Shown: in pieces, positions 1-10,766 of the stretch | Numbering within the stretch: position 1 is the stretch's first letter | Layout of the letters: every line of letters starts with the position of its first letter | Source: Eopsaltria australis | Lineage: Eukaryota; Chordata; Aves; Passeriformes; Petroicidae | Assembly (NCBI GenBank): GCA_034509425.1 | Contig: JAVTVJ010001162.1 | Location: 124,001-188,000 of the forward strand | Reading direction: 5' to 3' | DNA: 64,000 nucleotides | Translations under genes and position numbers: made by a program | The notes under the pieces: model-generated | The model's input: the letters and a program-made list of their open reading frames with translations, nothing else | Told to the model about the DNA's origin: nothing | Database searches by the model: none

Positions 1-584
1 GGAAGATTTCAACGTGGAGCTGAATCCCTCGTGACTGGCAGCATCCAGACTCCTCAGCTCAAGGATCAGATGATAAAAATTCACTTCAGACAGCAAGGAA
101 GTTGATTTTCCTTCAGGATTTCGCCCACAGTTGTGATTTTTCCAGTGGAAAAAAAAAAACCCAGCATGAAAGCCAAGTGGGTGCTCACCAATGAAAGGGA
201 TTTAGGGAATTCTGCTCAGGGAGGTGCTGCCTGGGGTTTGGGGTTGGGTGCTGCTGGTCTTTGGGGCTGGACACTGAGCCCCTAGAGCTCGTGTGTCCCC
301 TCTGGGCTCAGCTGCCAGGGCCCTGCACCTCCAGGGGCTGTAGTGAATCCAGGCCTCACCATTTCCCTTAAAAACACAAGAAAATGGAAAAAAAAAAAGA
401 AAACCCAACAAAAACCACGAGAGCCTTACGTTAATTAAAAGGAGGTTTAACACGTATCTGGATTTGCATTAATTAAATCAACGGGGAAGCTCCAATTGAG
501 CAAATGAGGTTTTTGTGTAAATGGCAGCGAGAGCTGGAGCTGGGAGCTGCAGGGATGTGAAGGGAGCTGCTGCTGGAAGGAGAT

Positions 585-660
585 CCCAGGAGGAGGAGGA
601 GGAGGAGGCTCTGAGCTCTGGGATGTGAGGAGCTGGAGCTGGAGCTGGAGCTGGAGCTGT
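585..660. repeat. GGA triplet run followed by a GGAGCT hexamer run
   Basis: A run of GGA triplets near 589-609 is followed at about 629-660 by five tandem GGAGCT hexamers. Translated open frames across it are low-complexity Ser or Gln/Leu runs and are not taken as genes. Confidence 0.85.
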
Positions 661-802
661 GCTGACACCGAGGGATTTCAGCTCCACGAGTGGGAAGCTT
701 TGGTGGGAGAGCACAGAGGATCCGTGGGGAAAAGGAATGTGCCCATTCATGCCCCAGCCATGCTGCAAGCCCAGCTGTGAGGGGAATATCAATGGGCAGC
801 GT

Positions 803-842
803 GTTTTGTTTTGTTTTGTTTGGGTTTGGGGTTTGTTTTATT
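803..842. repeat. TTTTG-rich simple repeat
   Basis: Imperfect TTTTG pentamers grading into GGGTTT and TTTTA. It resembles a decayed poly(A)/(T) tail or pentanucleotide microsatellite. Confidence 0.75.
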
Positions 843-1205
843 TTTAAAGCCACCCAGTTTGAATCTCGGAGCAGGGCAGGAACATTGGGGTGCTTGGCTG
901 GGAGGGAACCCTTCCAACACCCCCTCGGGGCTGCCATCCTGCAGGTGGGGGCTCCCAGGGCCCACCCCCCAAGGTAACGGGGTCAGAGTTTCCTTCCCAC
1001 ATCCCTGAGAAACAAAATCCCTCTGGATTTAGGGGTGTGGAACCCTCGAGTTCACATCCAAACCCCAAGCTCTGTGCTGGCAGCCCAGAGCTGGTGCTGG
1101 GGGCAGATCACAGCCTGAGGTAACCTTGAACTCCTGCTTTTGGCCACAAAACCTCCCAGTGTGGCACAGGCAGCCTGGAGCAGCGGGGGTTTGTGCCCCA
1201 TCCTC

Positions 1206-1277
1206 CCCGGTGAGCCCTGCCGGGATCTGTCCCGAATCCTTCCCGGTGAGCCCTGCCGGGATCTGTCCCGAATCCCC
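1206..1277. repeat. 36-bp tandem duplication
   Basis: Two adjacent near-identical 36-bp copies, each containing GTGAGCCCTGCCGGGATC. Two copies only, in noncoding DNA. Confidence 0.8.
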
Positions 1278-3081
1278 CCCGGCCCCGGGGCCGCCGCTGT
1301 CACGGGGATCGGGAGCAGAGCCCTGCCCGGGATGGAGCCCAGCGAGGAGATGGCTCCGGGCTGGATTTTAAAGCAGATGCAGTGAGTCAGTGAATGCCCT
1401 GCGAGGGCTCCTGCTCCATCCATCCCGCACAGAACGGAGAGGATGGAGCAGAGGGAGGAGGGTGTCTGCCCTGCCCAAGCGGCCCCGGGGCTTTTCTGAA
1501 CGCTTTTCTGGCAGGATTTTCCTTCAGAGGCACAAAAGCAAAGTGGGAGCGTGGCGGGGCCAGCGTGGAGCGGGGAGCAGAGCGGTGCGGGGCCCGAGAG
1601 GAGGATTCCTGCCAGCCCCCCTGCTCCCCCAGCCCCACAGGCACCGGGGACGGGAACGAGCAGCTCCCCGGGAAGCGCAGGGTTAACCGGAGCCCCCCCG
1701 AGCACAGCCACCCCCTCCCGAGAGCCTTTACATAAGAGCCGTGCAGAATTGCCGGCCTGTCTCGCTGTGCCAGCGCCGAGCCACGATTCCGCCAGGAAAA
1801 TGGGATTTGATTTCTGCACCAGTCACCGTCTCTCACCGTCAGAGCGGGACCTGTCGGGCCCCGCGCGTCCCCCCCGGCTCAGCCGCGCGGTTCGTCACAT
1901 CCAGCGACCTTGGATGTCCCCCAGCACGGCAGCGCAGCCCCGTCCCCCCGGGCTGCCACACCCCAGCCTCAGCCCAGGGCTGGAAACGCTGCTTTAGGTG
2001 TAAAACATTTAGAAATTAATATCTGGAAGGATTAAAAGCGGCGGGGTCTGGTGGTCCTGGTCACATCAGTCCTTTGTGTGTCACCGCGGAGCGGAGGAGA
2101 CATCAAAGATGATGTCCTGTCTGCTGGATGTCCCCTGTGCTGAGGGATGTCCCCTCTGCTGCTGCTGCAGGTGCTGTGCCTTCCCCGAGGCCATCCTGGA
2201 GCATCCTCAGCCCCAGGGCTTGTCCTTCACTCAGTGCCTGGGAGGTGACACGAATAACTCAGGCACCGGAGTTAATAAATATTATATATTATATATTATT
2301 ATAATAACGCAGGCAGCGGAGGAGCGAGGTGCTGCTTTTCCACTCCCCTCCTCCCCCGGGAACGGGCTCTGCTGGCGCTCGTGTCATCCACTGTCGCCTG
2401 CAGCTCCTCTCGGGGACGGCAGGGGACGGACGGAGCTGTCGCCACCGCCACCGCCGCGGTGTCCCCCAGGAGCGGCGACAATGCCCGGGCAGATGGCGCG
2501 GCGGGACCGGAGCTCCCGCAGCTGCCGGGGCGCTGTGCTCAGCATCCCGCAGCCTCTCCCAGACAGAGCCAGCCCGGAGCCCGGGCTGTGGGACAAATCC
2601 CTGCGGCTCCCCCGGCTCCAGCCCCTCCTCGGGGTGGCTGAGGATCGGACACCCCTCAAAAAGCAGCCCTGGCACCTCGGGTGTGACCGGGGGATGTGCT
2701 GCGGGTGCTTCCGAAGCTTTAGTGCCGCACATTCAGGCTGGGCCGTTCCCCTCCACCCCCGAAGCTGATCCCAGTCCCCATCCCACATCCCTGCGCTGCC
2801 GGGGTGCTCAGAGCCTCCTCCTTCCAGTCAGCCCGCTGAAAACCACGCTCCTCCTCTCCCCCTGCAGAGTTTAGGCGTGGAGTCAGCCATCTGCACGGCT
2901 TTCCAGCACAATTACAGGATTTTCCTTACCCTCGTGCCTGGAGCCCTGATGCTGCCTCTCTTTTAGCCGTGGTTGAACCACCCCCAACCCACAGCGAAGA
3001 TGGGGATGGTCTTTACCTCCCAACCCAAGCCCCTCTGTGGTTTCATTACTCTGTGACAGCCAAGTCTTCATCCCTGGGGAT

Positions 3082-3087
3082 TTTATT
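3082..3087 (-). terminator. PAFAH2: Putative PAFAH2 poly(A) signal
   Basis: The minus strand reads AATAAA here, about 180 nt past the PAFAH2 stop codon. It is the first canonical hexamer downstream of the gene, so the 3'UTR would be short. The cleavage site itself is not visible. Confidence 0.55.
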
Positions 3088-3263
3088 CCCTCAGTGCAGA
3101 CACACGAGCAGGGAGGGCTCTCCTGGCACATTCCCTGAGCACCTCGGCCACCACGAGCACTGTCCCCAGGTCCTGCTCTCCTCCTGCCCTTCCTGGCTCC
3201 TCCATTCCAGGCGAGGAGGAGTCGCTTTCCCAGCCCCAGCTCCCAGCAGTGCCCTCGGAGCAG

Positions 3264-6200
3264 CTACAGGCGCGAGCGGCCGAACGGCGCGTCCGGAGCC
3301 ACCGAGTCCCCAACGCCTTCCAGGAGCTCTTCCCACTGACCAAACTCCTCCTGCAGCTCTGCACGGGGCACAGACGGGGACAGGGTTACCACAGCCTCCC
3401 CTCCAGGTGACAGGGCCACCACAGCCTCACCAGGAGCCACCGAGGGGTGACCACTGGACCCCTGTGCTTTGGGAAGCACCAGCCCCAAGCCCTGAGGGGG
3501 GCAGTGGCCACCTCACAGCCCCCCCCAAACTGGGGAGATCTCGTGCCCCCCAAGCCCCCACCCTGCTCCCCCACCCTGGGCTGTACCCAGGTGCCTCTGC
3601 AGGAAGGCCAGAGCTGCTCGGCTGGTGATGGCCAGAGCCTTGTGGGGGTCCAGGGTCCCTCTCCTGCCGAAGATGCGGCTGAAGAGCTTCCCAGGGAGGA
3701 AGGCGAAGTCGGTCTGGTCCTCGTGCACGGTTCCCCTGGGCAGGGGAGGGATGTGCATCAGTGGGATGGGCAGCAGAACCCAGGGGTTTTCCTGCTGGGA
3801 CACCCACAGGTGCTCCCTGCAGAGGGTGGGTGCCAGCCCCTGGCTCACAGCACGGTCACAATCCTCGTCTGGCTGTTCCTGGAGCTCAATCTCTTCATTT
3901 TGGCAACGCTCTCCGGAGTCTGGAACTTCTCGGTGTTGATGAAGAGCACGGGTTTGGGCACCTCTGGGTACAGCAGGTTCTCCAGAGGGAACATCCAGGC
4001 ATCCAGAGCCACGGCACACCTGGAGCAGGACAGGCACCCACCACAGCTCCCCTTCCCACTGGGATGAGCACCGTGAGCTTCCAGAGCTCCTCATCCCTGC
4101 TGTGCCTTACCTGAAGCTGGGCTCCTTCACCAAGGCCAGCACTGTTGTCACCCCCCCGAAGGAATGGCCCATGACGGCCACCTTGGTCAGATCAAGGTTG
4201 TCCTACAAAAAGGAGAGGGCTGAGGAGTCTGAGCCCAAACCTCGCGGCTGGAAGTCACCAATTAGGGAGGAAACAGCCAAGGGAAGATCAGCAAAGTCTC
4301 CCTGGAAGGGGGGACAGTGCCGTGTCCCACTGCTGCTGAGATGGGTCCTGGCTGCCCGGTGCCCACAGGGGAGGAGAGGCTCCAGGAAGCCCAGAGGTGC
4401 AAGGTTGGGACCCTTCTTATCCCAGGAGGAAAAGTCTCAGGCAGCCAGGGCTGATCCCAGAGCTCCCCAGGCAGAGCCAGGTACCTTCAGGGTGGAGAGA
4501 TCCCAGTCCTGGTGCAGGATGTTGGGGACAGTTCTGCCACCGGCGATGCCCTGGAACAGCCGCAGCGCCCGCACGCATTCCTGAGCTCTCTGGTGCACCT
4601 GCAACAGAATCAGCCCTTCCCTGGTGAACCCCAAAAATTCGGGGTCAGATCTTCCCCCCAGTGCCCACCCAGGCTCCCTCCTCCAGTGCTCCTGTCCCGC
4701 GGGGCTCTCCCTGAATTGCAGCAAACCCCAAAGCAGGGGCAAGGCGGCGGCGCCGCGGCTCCCACAGGGATCAGCGCGTTTGTTGGAATGGTTTCTGCTG
4801 GTGTTTGGGTTTAATTCAGTTAATCTGGCAGCACAAGGCTGGAGATGAGCAAAAGCCTCTGCTCTGGGGAGGAAGAAGAGGAGGGAGAGCCCGGGATCCT
4901 CACCAGTCACCCCCCAGCCCCTGCTCCAAACCCCACGGGGATCCCAGAACCCCAATCCCAGGAGTAAACCTGGGCATTCCCCTAAAACCCAGCCCAGGGG
5001 CTCCACCCAGGAGCAGCCTAAAATCCCAAATGATTCAGGGAGAGGATGCCCTGACTTGGAAGCACTTTGAGGCCACGTCCTCAGCTGCCCTAAGGACACC
5101 AGTGCTGGTGTCTGTCCACATTTAAGGTGACAAGTGACAAAAACCTCCAATGAAAACCTCTCTCCTGCTCCCTGTAACACAGAAAATACCAGAACAGAGA
5201 CTGACCTGGCAACTATTTCCTTCTATTTATCATTTATTTCTCATTTCTGCCCGTGGGCTCAGGAGAACTGTTTCCCTTTTCTGTGCAATGTGCCACGAGG
5301 CAGAGCACACACTGAAATAACGGGCTGGGAGGTGATTTAAGGCTGCCAAAAGCACCTCCGCTCCTAGAGAGCTTTTCCACGACTTAATCTTCACTTGCTG
5401 TTGTCCTTTTAAATGAGGCAGAAACAAACAGAGCAGGGGAACTTGGCTCAGCAGGAAACCTTCCTGCTCCCCAGCAAGCAGCTGTCCGGGATAATCCCAG
5501 CAAGACCAAAACCCGAGTGGGAACAAACCCAGCAGCCGGTGCAGGGCTGGGCTGGGCACAGAGTCCGGCTGTCCCCAGGGCGTGGGGGACATTGTGCAGG
5601 GACATGGCAGAGCCCAGCCTGGCTCCTGCCAGGGTCAGCTGGAGCTGGACAGATGGACCCCAGGAAACAGAGAGAAACAGGCTGGACAGATTTTCCTCAT
5701 CCCCAAGGAGAAAGCTCAGCCCCAGCTCCGTGGCAATACAGGATTGGGAAGAGCGTCCCCAGGGATGCAGGGCCAGCTCTGTCTGCAGGAGGGATTCCAG
5801 AGCTGCCCTCTGCCCACCCTGAGCCCCCCGCCCTGGTACCTGCTTGTTTCGGAAATAAAACTCCTTCTGCCCTTGGGGCACCCGCTGGAAGGGGATCCAC
5901 TCCTCTGTGCCAGCCTCTGCCGTGCAGAAATAGGTGGTGGCAGCAGAATGGTCCCTGTGGGGACACGAGGGAAGGGGACACGGGCAGCTCCCACCTGAGG
6001 CACGATGTCCATCAGCCCCAGCAGGAGTTTGGTGGGGACCTGGGCACCCACCTGTGCTCCAGCGCTGCCACCACGAAGCCCCAGGACGCCAACTCCGTGC
6101 AGACTGAGGAGTACAAGGTCCTGCAAGGGAGACGGGAGCAGAGGGGTCAGGGCAGCTCTGAGCGGGGCCACTGAGGGCCCCCCACATCCCTGTCCCAGCC

Positions 6201-6914
6201 CCAGGAAGGGGCTCCCGTTACCGAAACGCTCCCAGGCCGTGGGAGAAGATGATCAGCGGGTACCCATTGCTGCGGGGCTTGAGGGGCCCATTCCAGCTCA
6301 CCGGGACTCTGCAGGAGCCTGCGGGGAGGAGAAACCCCCAGGAAAAGGGGGGACACGGGCAGTGGGTGCTGCTGCTGCTGCTGGAACAGATCCCTGCTCA
6401 GCTCCAGCTCTGCCTGCAGCATCCACCCTGGCTTGAACCCCACCAGGGAGGGGGTCCCTAAGGAATCCCCACCCAGGAACGGGGTCCCTAAGGAACAGGA
6501 GCCCCCAGGCGGGGCTGTGCCCCCTCACCGATGGCGATGCTGAGCAGGGCAGAGCACCAGCGGCGGCCGAGGGTGGCATCAGCCAGGCCCCCGCAGTACT
6601 CGGAGCGCGGGATCCACAGCGGCTCCGTGGCTCCTGCCCGGGGCTGGCAGGGGTAGAAGAGGCGGAGGAAGAGCCCCTGGGGGAGACAGCGAAGGGGGAC
6701 ACAGTGGGGACAGCACAGAGGGTGGTGGCCGTGTCCGATAACAGCCGGCTGCAGCCACGCTGCTCTGCATGGAAGCCTGTCCCTGTCCCCATCCCTGTCC
6801 CTGTGTCCCCCCCTGTCCCCATCCCCGTACCTGCCGCGTGTGGCCCACCATGACATCCGTGCAGCCCACCTGGTGGGGTCCCTGCCCCGGGGGCAGCGCC
6901 AGCAGCCCCCCCAT
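3264..6914 (-). CDS. PAFAH2: Platelet-activating factor acetylhydrolase 2
   Basis: Cytosolic phospholipase that removes the sn-2 acetyl or short oxidised acyl group from PAF and oxidised phospholipids. Ten coding exons on the minus strand, in gene order: 6831-6914, 6529-6676, 6222-6318, 6052-6120, 5840-5954, 4485-4598, 4111-4202, 3849-4019, 3587-3735, 3264-3358. All junctions are GT-AG and keep phase, giving 377 aa (human about 392). The lipase box GHSFGG places the nucleophile at Ser223, with Asp246 in LDAWMFP and His301 in [11 protein letters not shown]; the 23- and 55-residue gaps equal those of the human triad (S236/D259/H314, from memory). The protein starts MGG, so N-myristoylation as in mammals is possible. 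The start was chosen because its exon aligns with the human N-terminus and is in phase with the next. Position beside EXTL1 favours PAFAH2 over the related PLA2G7, and there is no signal peptide. Confidence 0.95.
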
Positions 6915-7247
6915 GCTGCCACAGCCGAGCCTGGGCGGAGACACGGGGTCAGTGTCCACCCCCACCCCAGGGACCCCAAGTCGCTCCTTCCCCCACCCCT
7001 CTCCCATTGCCCCCAGCAACCCCAGTGACTCCCAGTTCCACCCCTGCCCTGGAATTCCCACGGGCACGAATTCCCCTCGGGGCTGCTCAGGGATGAGACC
7101 CCCCGCTCCTGTCCCGGGACTGGGATGTGGGGCTGCCCCATGGCCACCCCGCGGGGACAGGGGCTGGGGGCGGCCGGACACTGCGGAGGGGTCAGTGCGG
7201 GAGCCCCCGAGCCCACGGGGGGACGGGACCCGGCACCCCCAGTGCAG

Positions 7248-7945
7248 AACTACAGCTTCCAGCAACGCCCGGGGCTGCGGAACCACAACTCCCAGCATGG
7301 CCCCAGCCGGGACCGCACCTCCCAGTATGCGCTGGGAGCCCGGACTACACCTCCCAGTAGGCGCGGATGGACTACAGATCCCAGCGCTTCCATTGCCCGT
7401 GTCCCAGAGCGGTCCCTGCAGCTCCCAGCGCTCCCCCCAGCGCTCCCAGTCACCATCGCAGCTCCCAGTTGTCCCCCAGTCCCCAGTGACCCCCAGCTCC
7501 CAGTGCTCCTGGAGTTCCCACCGCTCCCCGCAGCCCCCAGTGCCTCCCAGTCCCACCCCGGCCCCCAGTGCCGTCCCCCGCGCAGCTCCCAGTGCTCCCC
7601 AAAAGCTCCCAGTGCCCCCAGCCCGAGCTCCCCCTGCAGCTCCCAGTGCCGCTTCCAGGGCTCTCCCAGCTCCAACTTCCCCTCTGTGCCCTCGGAACTC
7701 CCAAAAACCTCCCCAGCACCCCCAGTGCCCCCCTCCCCAAACACCCCCCCGCACACACCAGTACACCGGGTCACAGCTCCCAGCACGCCCCAGTGTACTC
7801 TGCCCTACAGCTCCCAGTGCCTCCCGTGCTCCCGGACTACAGCTCCCAGTAGCCACCAGTACGGGACAGCGCTCCCGGTGTCACCGGCACGAAATCACAG
7901 CTGCCAGTGACACCAGTACGGAATCACAGCTCCCAGTGACACCAG
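7248..7945. promoter_or_regulatory. PAFAH2: Array of ZNF143/Staf-like motifs upstream of PAFAH2
   Basis: Repeated matches to the core-promoter motif ACTACAACTCCCAGCATGC lie on the plus strand near 7248-7268, 7282-7301 (the best match), 7312-7332, 7342-7364, 7369-7388, 7803-7820 and 7834-7854, with weaker ones at about 7893 and 7921. This element binds ZNF143 (with THAP11/HCFC1) at housekeeping promoters. The array begins about 330 bp upstream of the PAFAH2 start codon and probably marks its transcription start region. Motif identity is seen in the sequence; binding is inferred. Confidence 0.7.
7389..7802. repeat. Degenerate CTCCCAGTG minisatellite
   Basis: Between the two clusters of good ZNF143-like motifs lie many short units built on CTCCCAGTGC, spaced roughly 10-30 bp. 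They look like decayed or partial copies of the same motif. Long Pro/Ser-rich frames across them are artefacts of the repeat. Confidence 0.7.
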
Positions 7946-9240
7946 TTCAGGGCACATCCCCGGTCCCCCCATGGCAGCCGTGGTCCCTCCGCAGGGGTTG
8001 TGGGGTGCTGTGCCCCAGCCCCAGGGCTGCCCTGTCCCTGTCTGCACCCAGCCGGGTTCCTGTCCCCGGGAGTGTCCCCTTGTCCCCCCCAGAGGCCAGC
8101 GGCGCTCGGGGGCTCTCACTGCCCATCCCCACGTTCCCTGTCCTTCTCTTAATCCTCTTTCTGGAGCTAAAGCGGCCCCAGGCCCTCAGTAATCCCCTCT
8201 GGGCCAGGGATTAATTCCCTGCGGGGCCGCGCCAGCCAGGCTGGCAAATAAATACCCAAAGATTTGGTGAGAACCGTCTCCACCACGCTCCCACACACGC
8301 AGCCCCACTCCAGGCTCCCCTGGGTGACGGGGAAACTGAGGCACGCGTTGTGTGCCGGACAGAGCCTGGGATGGTCACTGTGTGCGTCCCCCGGCTCGCT
8401 GGGGCTGGGGCAGGGACAGGGGAGCGCAGCCCGTGCCCTCGGCGATCGATCGAGCCGCAGGCCGGGGCTGTCACACCCGTGGCCGGGATCCAGCGCTCCG
8501 GTCCCGGCTTGCCCGGCCGGCGGGGCAGGGCGGAGGGCGGGGGCCGTGGCCGCGGATGCCGGGACGGGGTGGGAGAGACGAGCCCCGACCTGTCCGTGCT
8601 GCCCGGCCCAGCCCACGCCCGGCTCTCCGGAATGGGGTCAGCCCCCCCAGCACCCCCAAATCATCCAGCAAAGCCGCCCTGGGAGAGCGTCCTGGGTGGA
8701 GGTGGCGGGTGACAACTTCGGGGCCATCCTGCTCTTGCTTCAGGCTGAGCCCAGCGGGGCTGTGGGGGTCACTGGTGAACGCCGGGGGTCCTGGCTCTGT
8801 GGCTGTCACCGGGGACCCTCCCACTGGGCTCACACGGTGTTCACTTTAACGGGATTAACTCGGCCCACATTCCCGCCTGGCTCCTGTCCCTGTCACCCCA
8901 ACAAGGGATCTCACTCTGATGTGGGGGGGTCAGGACAGGCTGGGACCCCACCTCTGCCCCCTGAGAGGGTGAACCCACAGTCCCTGGGCCGTGGTGGGAG
9001 CTGGCATTGACTTTGCCAGGATGCAAAAGGACTCGTCCCTCCTAACCCTGCCTGGGGAGGTCACCTGGGTCCCCGGGGGTGTCCTTGGAGCCCGGGGTGT
9101 CACTGGAACCCAGGGGTGTCACTGCTGAAAGTGGCCCCAGCTGTTTCTGTCCCTGCTCCCCGTGGCTGCCCCATGAGCCCATCACTGCCCTGTAACTGCC
9201 CCGTCCCTTTGGGGGTCCCCCGGGGCACGGAGGGGCCGAG
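7946..9240. other. Intergenic stretch between the PAFAH2 promoter and EXTL1 upstream repeats
   Basis: GC-rich sequence with no convincing exon, repeat family or promoter signature. Confidence 0.5.
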
Positions 9241-9450
9241 AGGTGGGGATCACGGGGGACACGGGGACAGAGGGGACACAGAGGACTGGGGGACACATGG
9301 GGACACCGGGTCAAGCGGATAGAGTGGACAGGGTGACAGGGGGCCACGGGGACAGGGGGCCACAGGGACACAGGGGACACGGGGATAAGGGGATAGAGGA
9401 GACAGGGGCAGGGGGACAGGGGGACAGGGGGACCCAGGGTGACACGGGCC
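9241..9450. repeat. GGGACA-rich minisatellite
   Basis: Imperfect tandem units built on GGGGACA and GGGACACAG. The plus strand is purine-rich with many G runs, so quadruplex formation is plausible. Confidence 0.75.
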
Positions 9451-9519
9451 CGGCTCTGTCCCCTCGCAGCCCCGCCCCCCGGGACCCCCGGCGCGCGCGG
9501 GATCCCCCGGCCCACGTGG

Positions 9520-9620
9520 GCGCGGCCAATGGGAGCGCAAGGGGGGCGGGGCTCGGGCGGACACGCCCCCAACTGCGAGCCCAGAGCCAATGGGAGACGG
9601 GGGCGGGGCCGGGGCCGTGG
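9520..9620 (+). promoter_or_regulatory. EXTL1: Duplicated CCAAT/GC-box module, probable EXTL1 promoter
   Basis: Two modules 61 bp apart each carry CCAATGGGAG (CCAAT at 9526-9530 and 9587-9591) followed by a GGGGCGGGGC GC box. This is a TATA-less NF-Y/Sp1 arrangement. It lies upstream of the EXTL1 5' splice site at 10284, so I infer transcription starts shortly downstream. Confidence 0.5.
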
Positions 9621-9667
9621 AACAGATGCGGGCGGGGGGGGGCACGTGGGACCACCGGGACCGGCCG

Positions 9668-10075
9668 GGGACAGGGACAGGGACAGGGACAGGGGACAGC
9701 CAGCACCGCGGGGACTCACAGACACACACGGCACAGCCAGGCCGGCAGGGGACAGGGCACAGCCAGCCCTGGGCGGGACAGACACACGGACGGACGAGGG
9801 ACAGCCAGCTCTGGGAGGGGACAAGGGACGGACAGTCACGAGGAGACAGACAGGCGGACAGGGGACAGCCAGCCCGGGGCGGGACACACGGACAGGGGAC
9901 AGCCAGCTCCTAGGGGGACAGCGGGACAGCGGGACAGCTAGCCCCGGAGGGGCGGACAGACGGACGGGGGACAGCCAGTCCCGGACAGGGGCGGGCAGCT
10001 GGGGTTTTGGACAGGCAGCCGGGGGGGACACGGCGACAGAGAGGCCAGCGCAGGGACAGACGGACAGGGTGACAA
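9668..10075. repeat. GGGGACAGCCAGC minisatellite
   Basis: A run of GGGACA units passes into repeated GGGGACAGCCAGC and GGACAGACGGAC elements, ending just upstream of the CpG-rich putative EXTL1 first exon. Arginine/glutamine-rich open frames across it are not credible genes. Confidence 0.75.
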
Positions 10076-10099
10076 GGGGGACGCACACGCCCAGCGGGG

Positions 10100-10283
10100 C
10101 TGTGCGGAGCCTCCCGCAGCGGCTCCTCCGCCCGGCCGCGCACCGGGAGCCCGGCGGGGCCGCTCGGCGGCTGCTCCGCCGCCTTCCCCGGCCGGGGATG
10201 CAGCCCGGAGCCGCGGGCAGGCGGCGATCGGGACTCCGGGACACGGCGGCCCGACACCAACCCGGGGCCGCGAGTCCCCGAAG
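10100..10283 (+). other. EXTL1: Putative noncoding first exon of EXTL1
   Basis: CpG-dense sequence ending in a good donor, AAG|GTAACGG, at 10283/10284. An acceptor TTTCTCCAG ends at 10470 and could begin the next exon, which would run through the start codon at 10767. The 5' boundary is a guess and the first exon may begin nearer 9620. A short upstream frame begins at the ATG near 10494 and ends in TGA about 13 codons later. Confidence 0.35.
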
Positions 10284-10766
10284 GTAACGGGCGGGGAAGG
10301 AGCAGCCTGGGGACAGGGGGCTCCGGTGGCTGCGGGAGCGTTTATTCCCAGGGTTTTATTCCCAAGGGGGCTCGGGAGGGGGGTCCCGCCGCAGGGATGT
10401 GTGGAGCCACTTGCGGTGACACGGCTGGCGGCGGCAGGACGGTGACGGCGCGACCTCTCCCTTTCTCCAGGGATTTGAAGCTGGGCCAAGCGATGGAAAT
10501 GTCATTGTCGCGGCTCGGGGGCCCGGAGAAGTGAGCGGCTGGGACACCGGGGCACCGGGCTCTGCTCTGCAGCCGGACACGGGGACGGTCCCGAAAAACC
10601 AGCACAGCCCTGGGCAGAGCGGGCAGCGAGTGGGGCTTGTCACAGACTGCAATACCTGGAGGCCAGGAGCTGTCCCACCACCCACCTGGGCTTGGGGACA
10701 TCGGCCTCTCCACCGGACTCTGCACCCACCTGAGCCCGATGAGGAGCTGGGGCTGCGTGTGAACCT

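Larger units (their letters stand above)
1..3081. other. Intergenic region beyond the 3' end of PAFAH2
   Basis: I see no exon chain here. Open frames are short, overlap on both strands and are rich in Pro, Ser, Gly and Arg, as expected of GC-rich noncoding DNA. The stretch holds several simple repeats (listed separately) and an AT-rich patch at about 2278-2310. In mammals the next gene beyond PAFAH2 is STMN1, but no stathmin exon is recognisable. Confidence 0.6.

Noticed and set aside
6769..8214. A 481-aa plus-strand open frame rich in Pro, Ser and Gln
   Set aside because: It runs antisense through PAFAH2 exon 1 and the CTCCCAG repeat array, has no domain, and the opposite strand is open too. 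It is a product of GC-rich repeat sequence.
9042..10244. A 400-aa minus-strand frame and overlapping plus-strand frames over the EXTL1 upstream repeats
   Set aside because: Composition follows the minisatellite units; several overlapping frames on both strands are open at once and none resembles a protein family.
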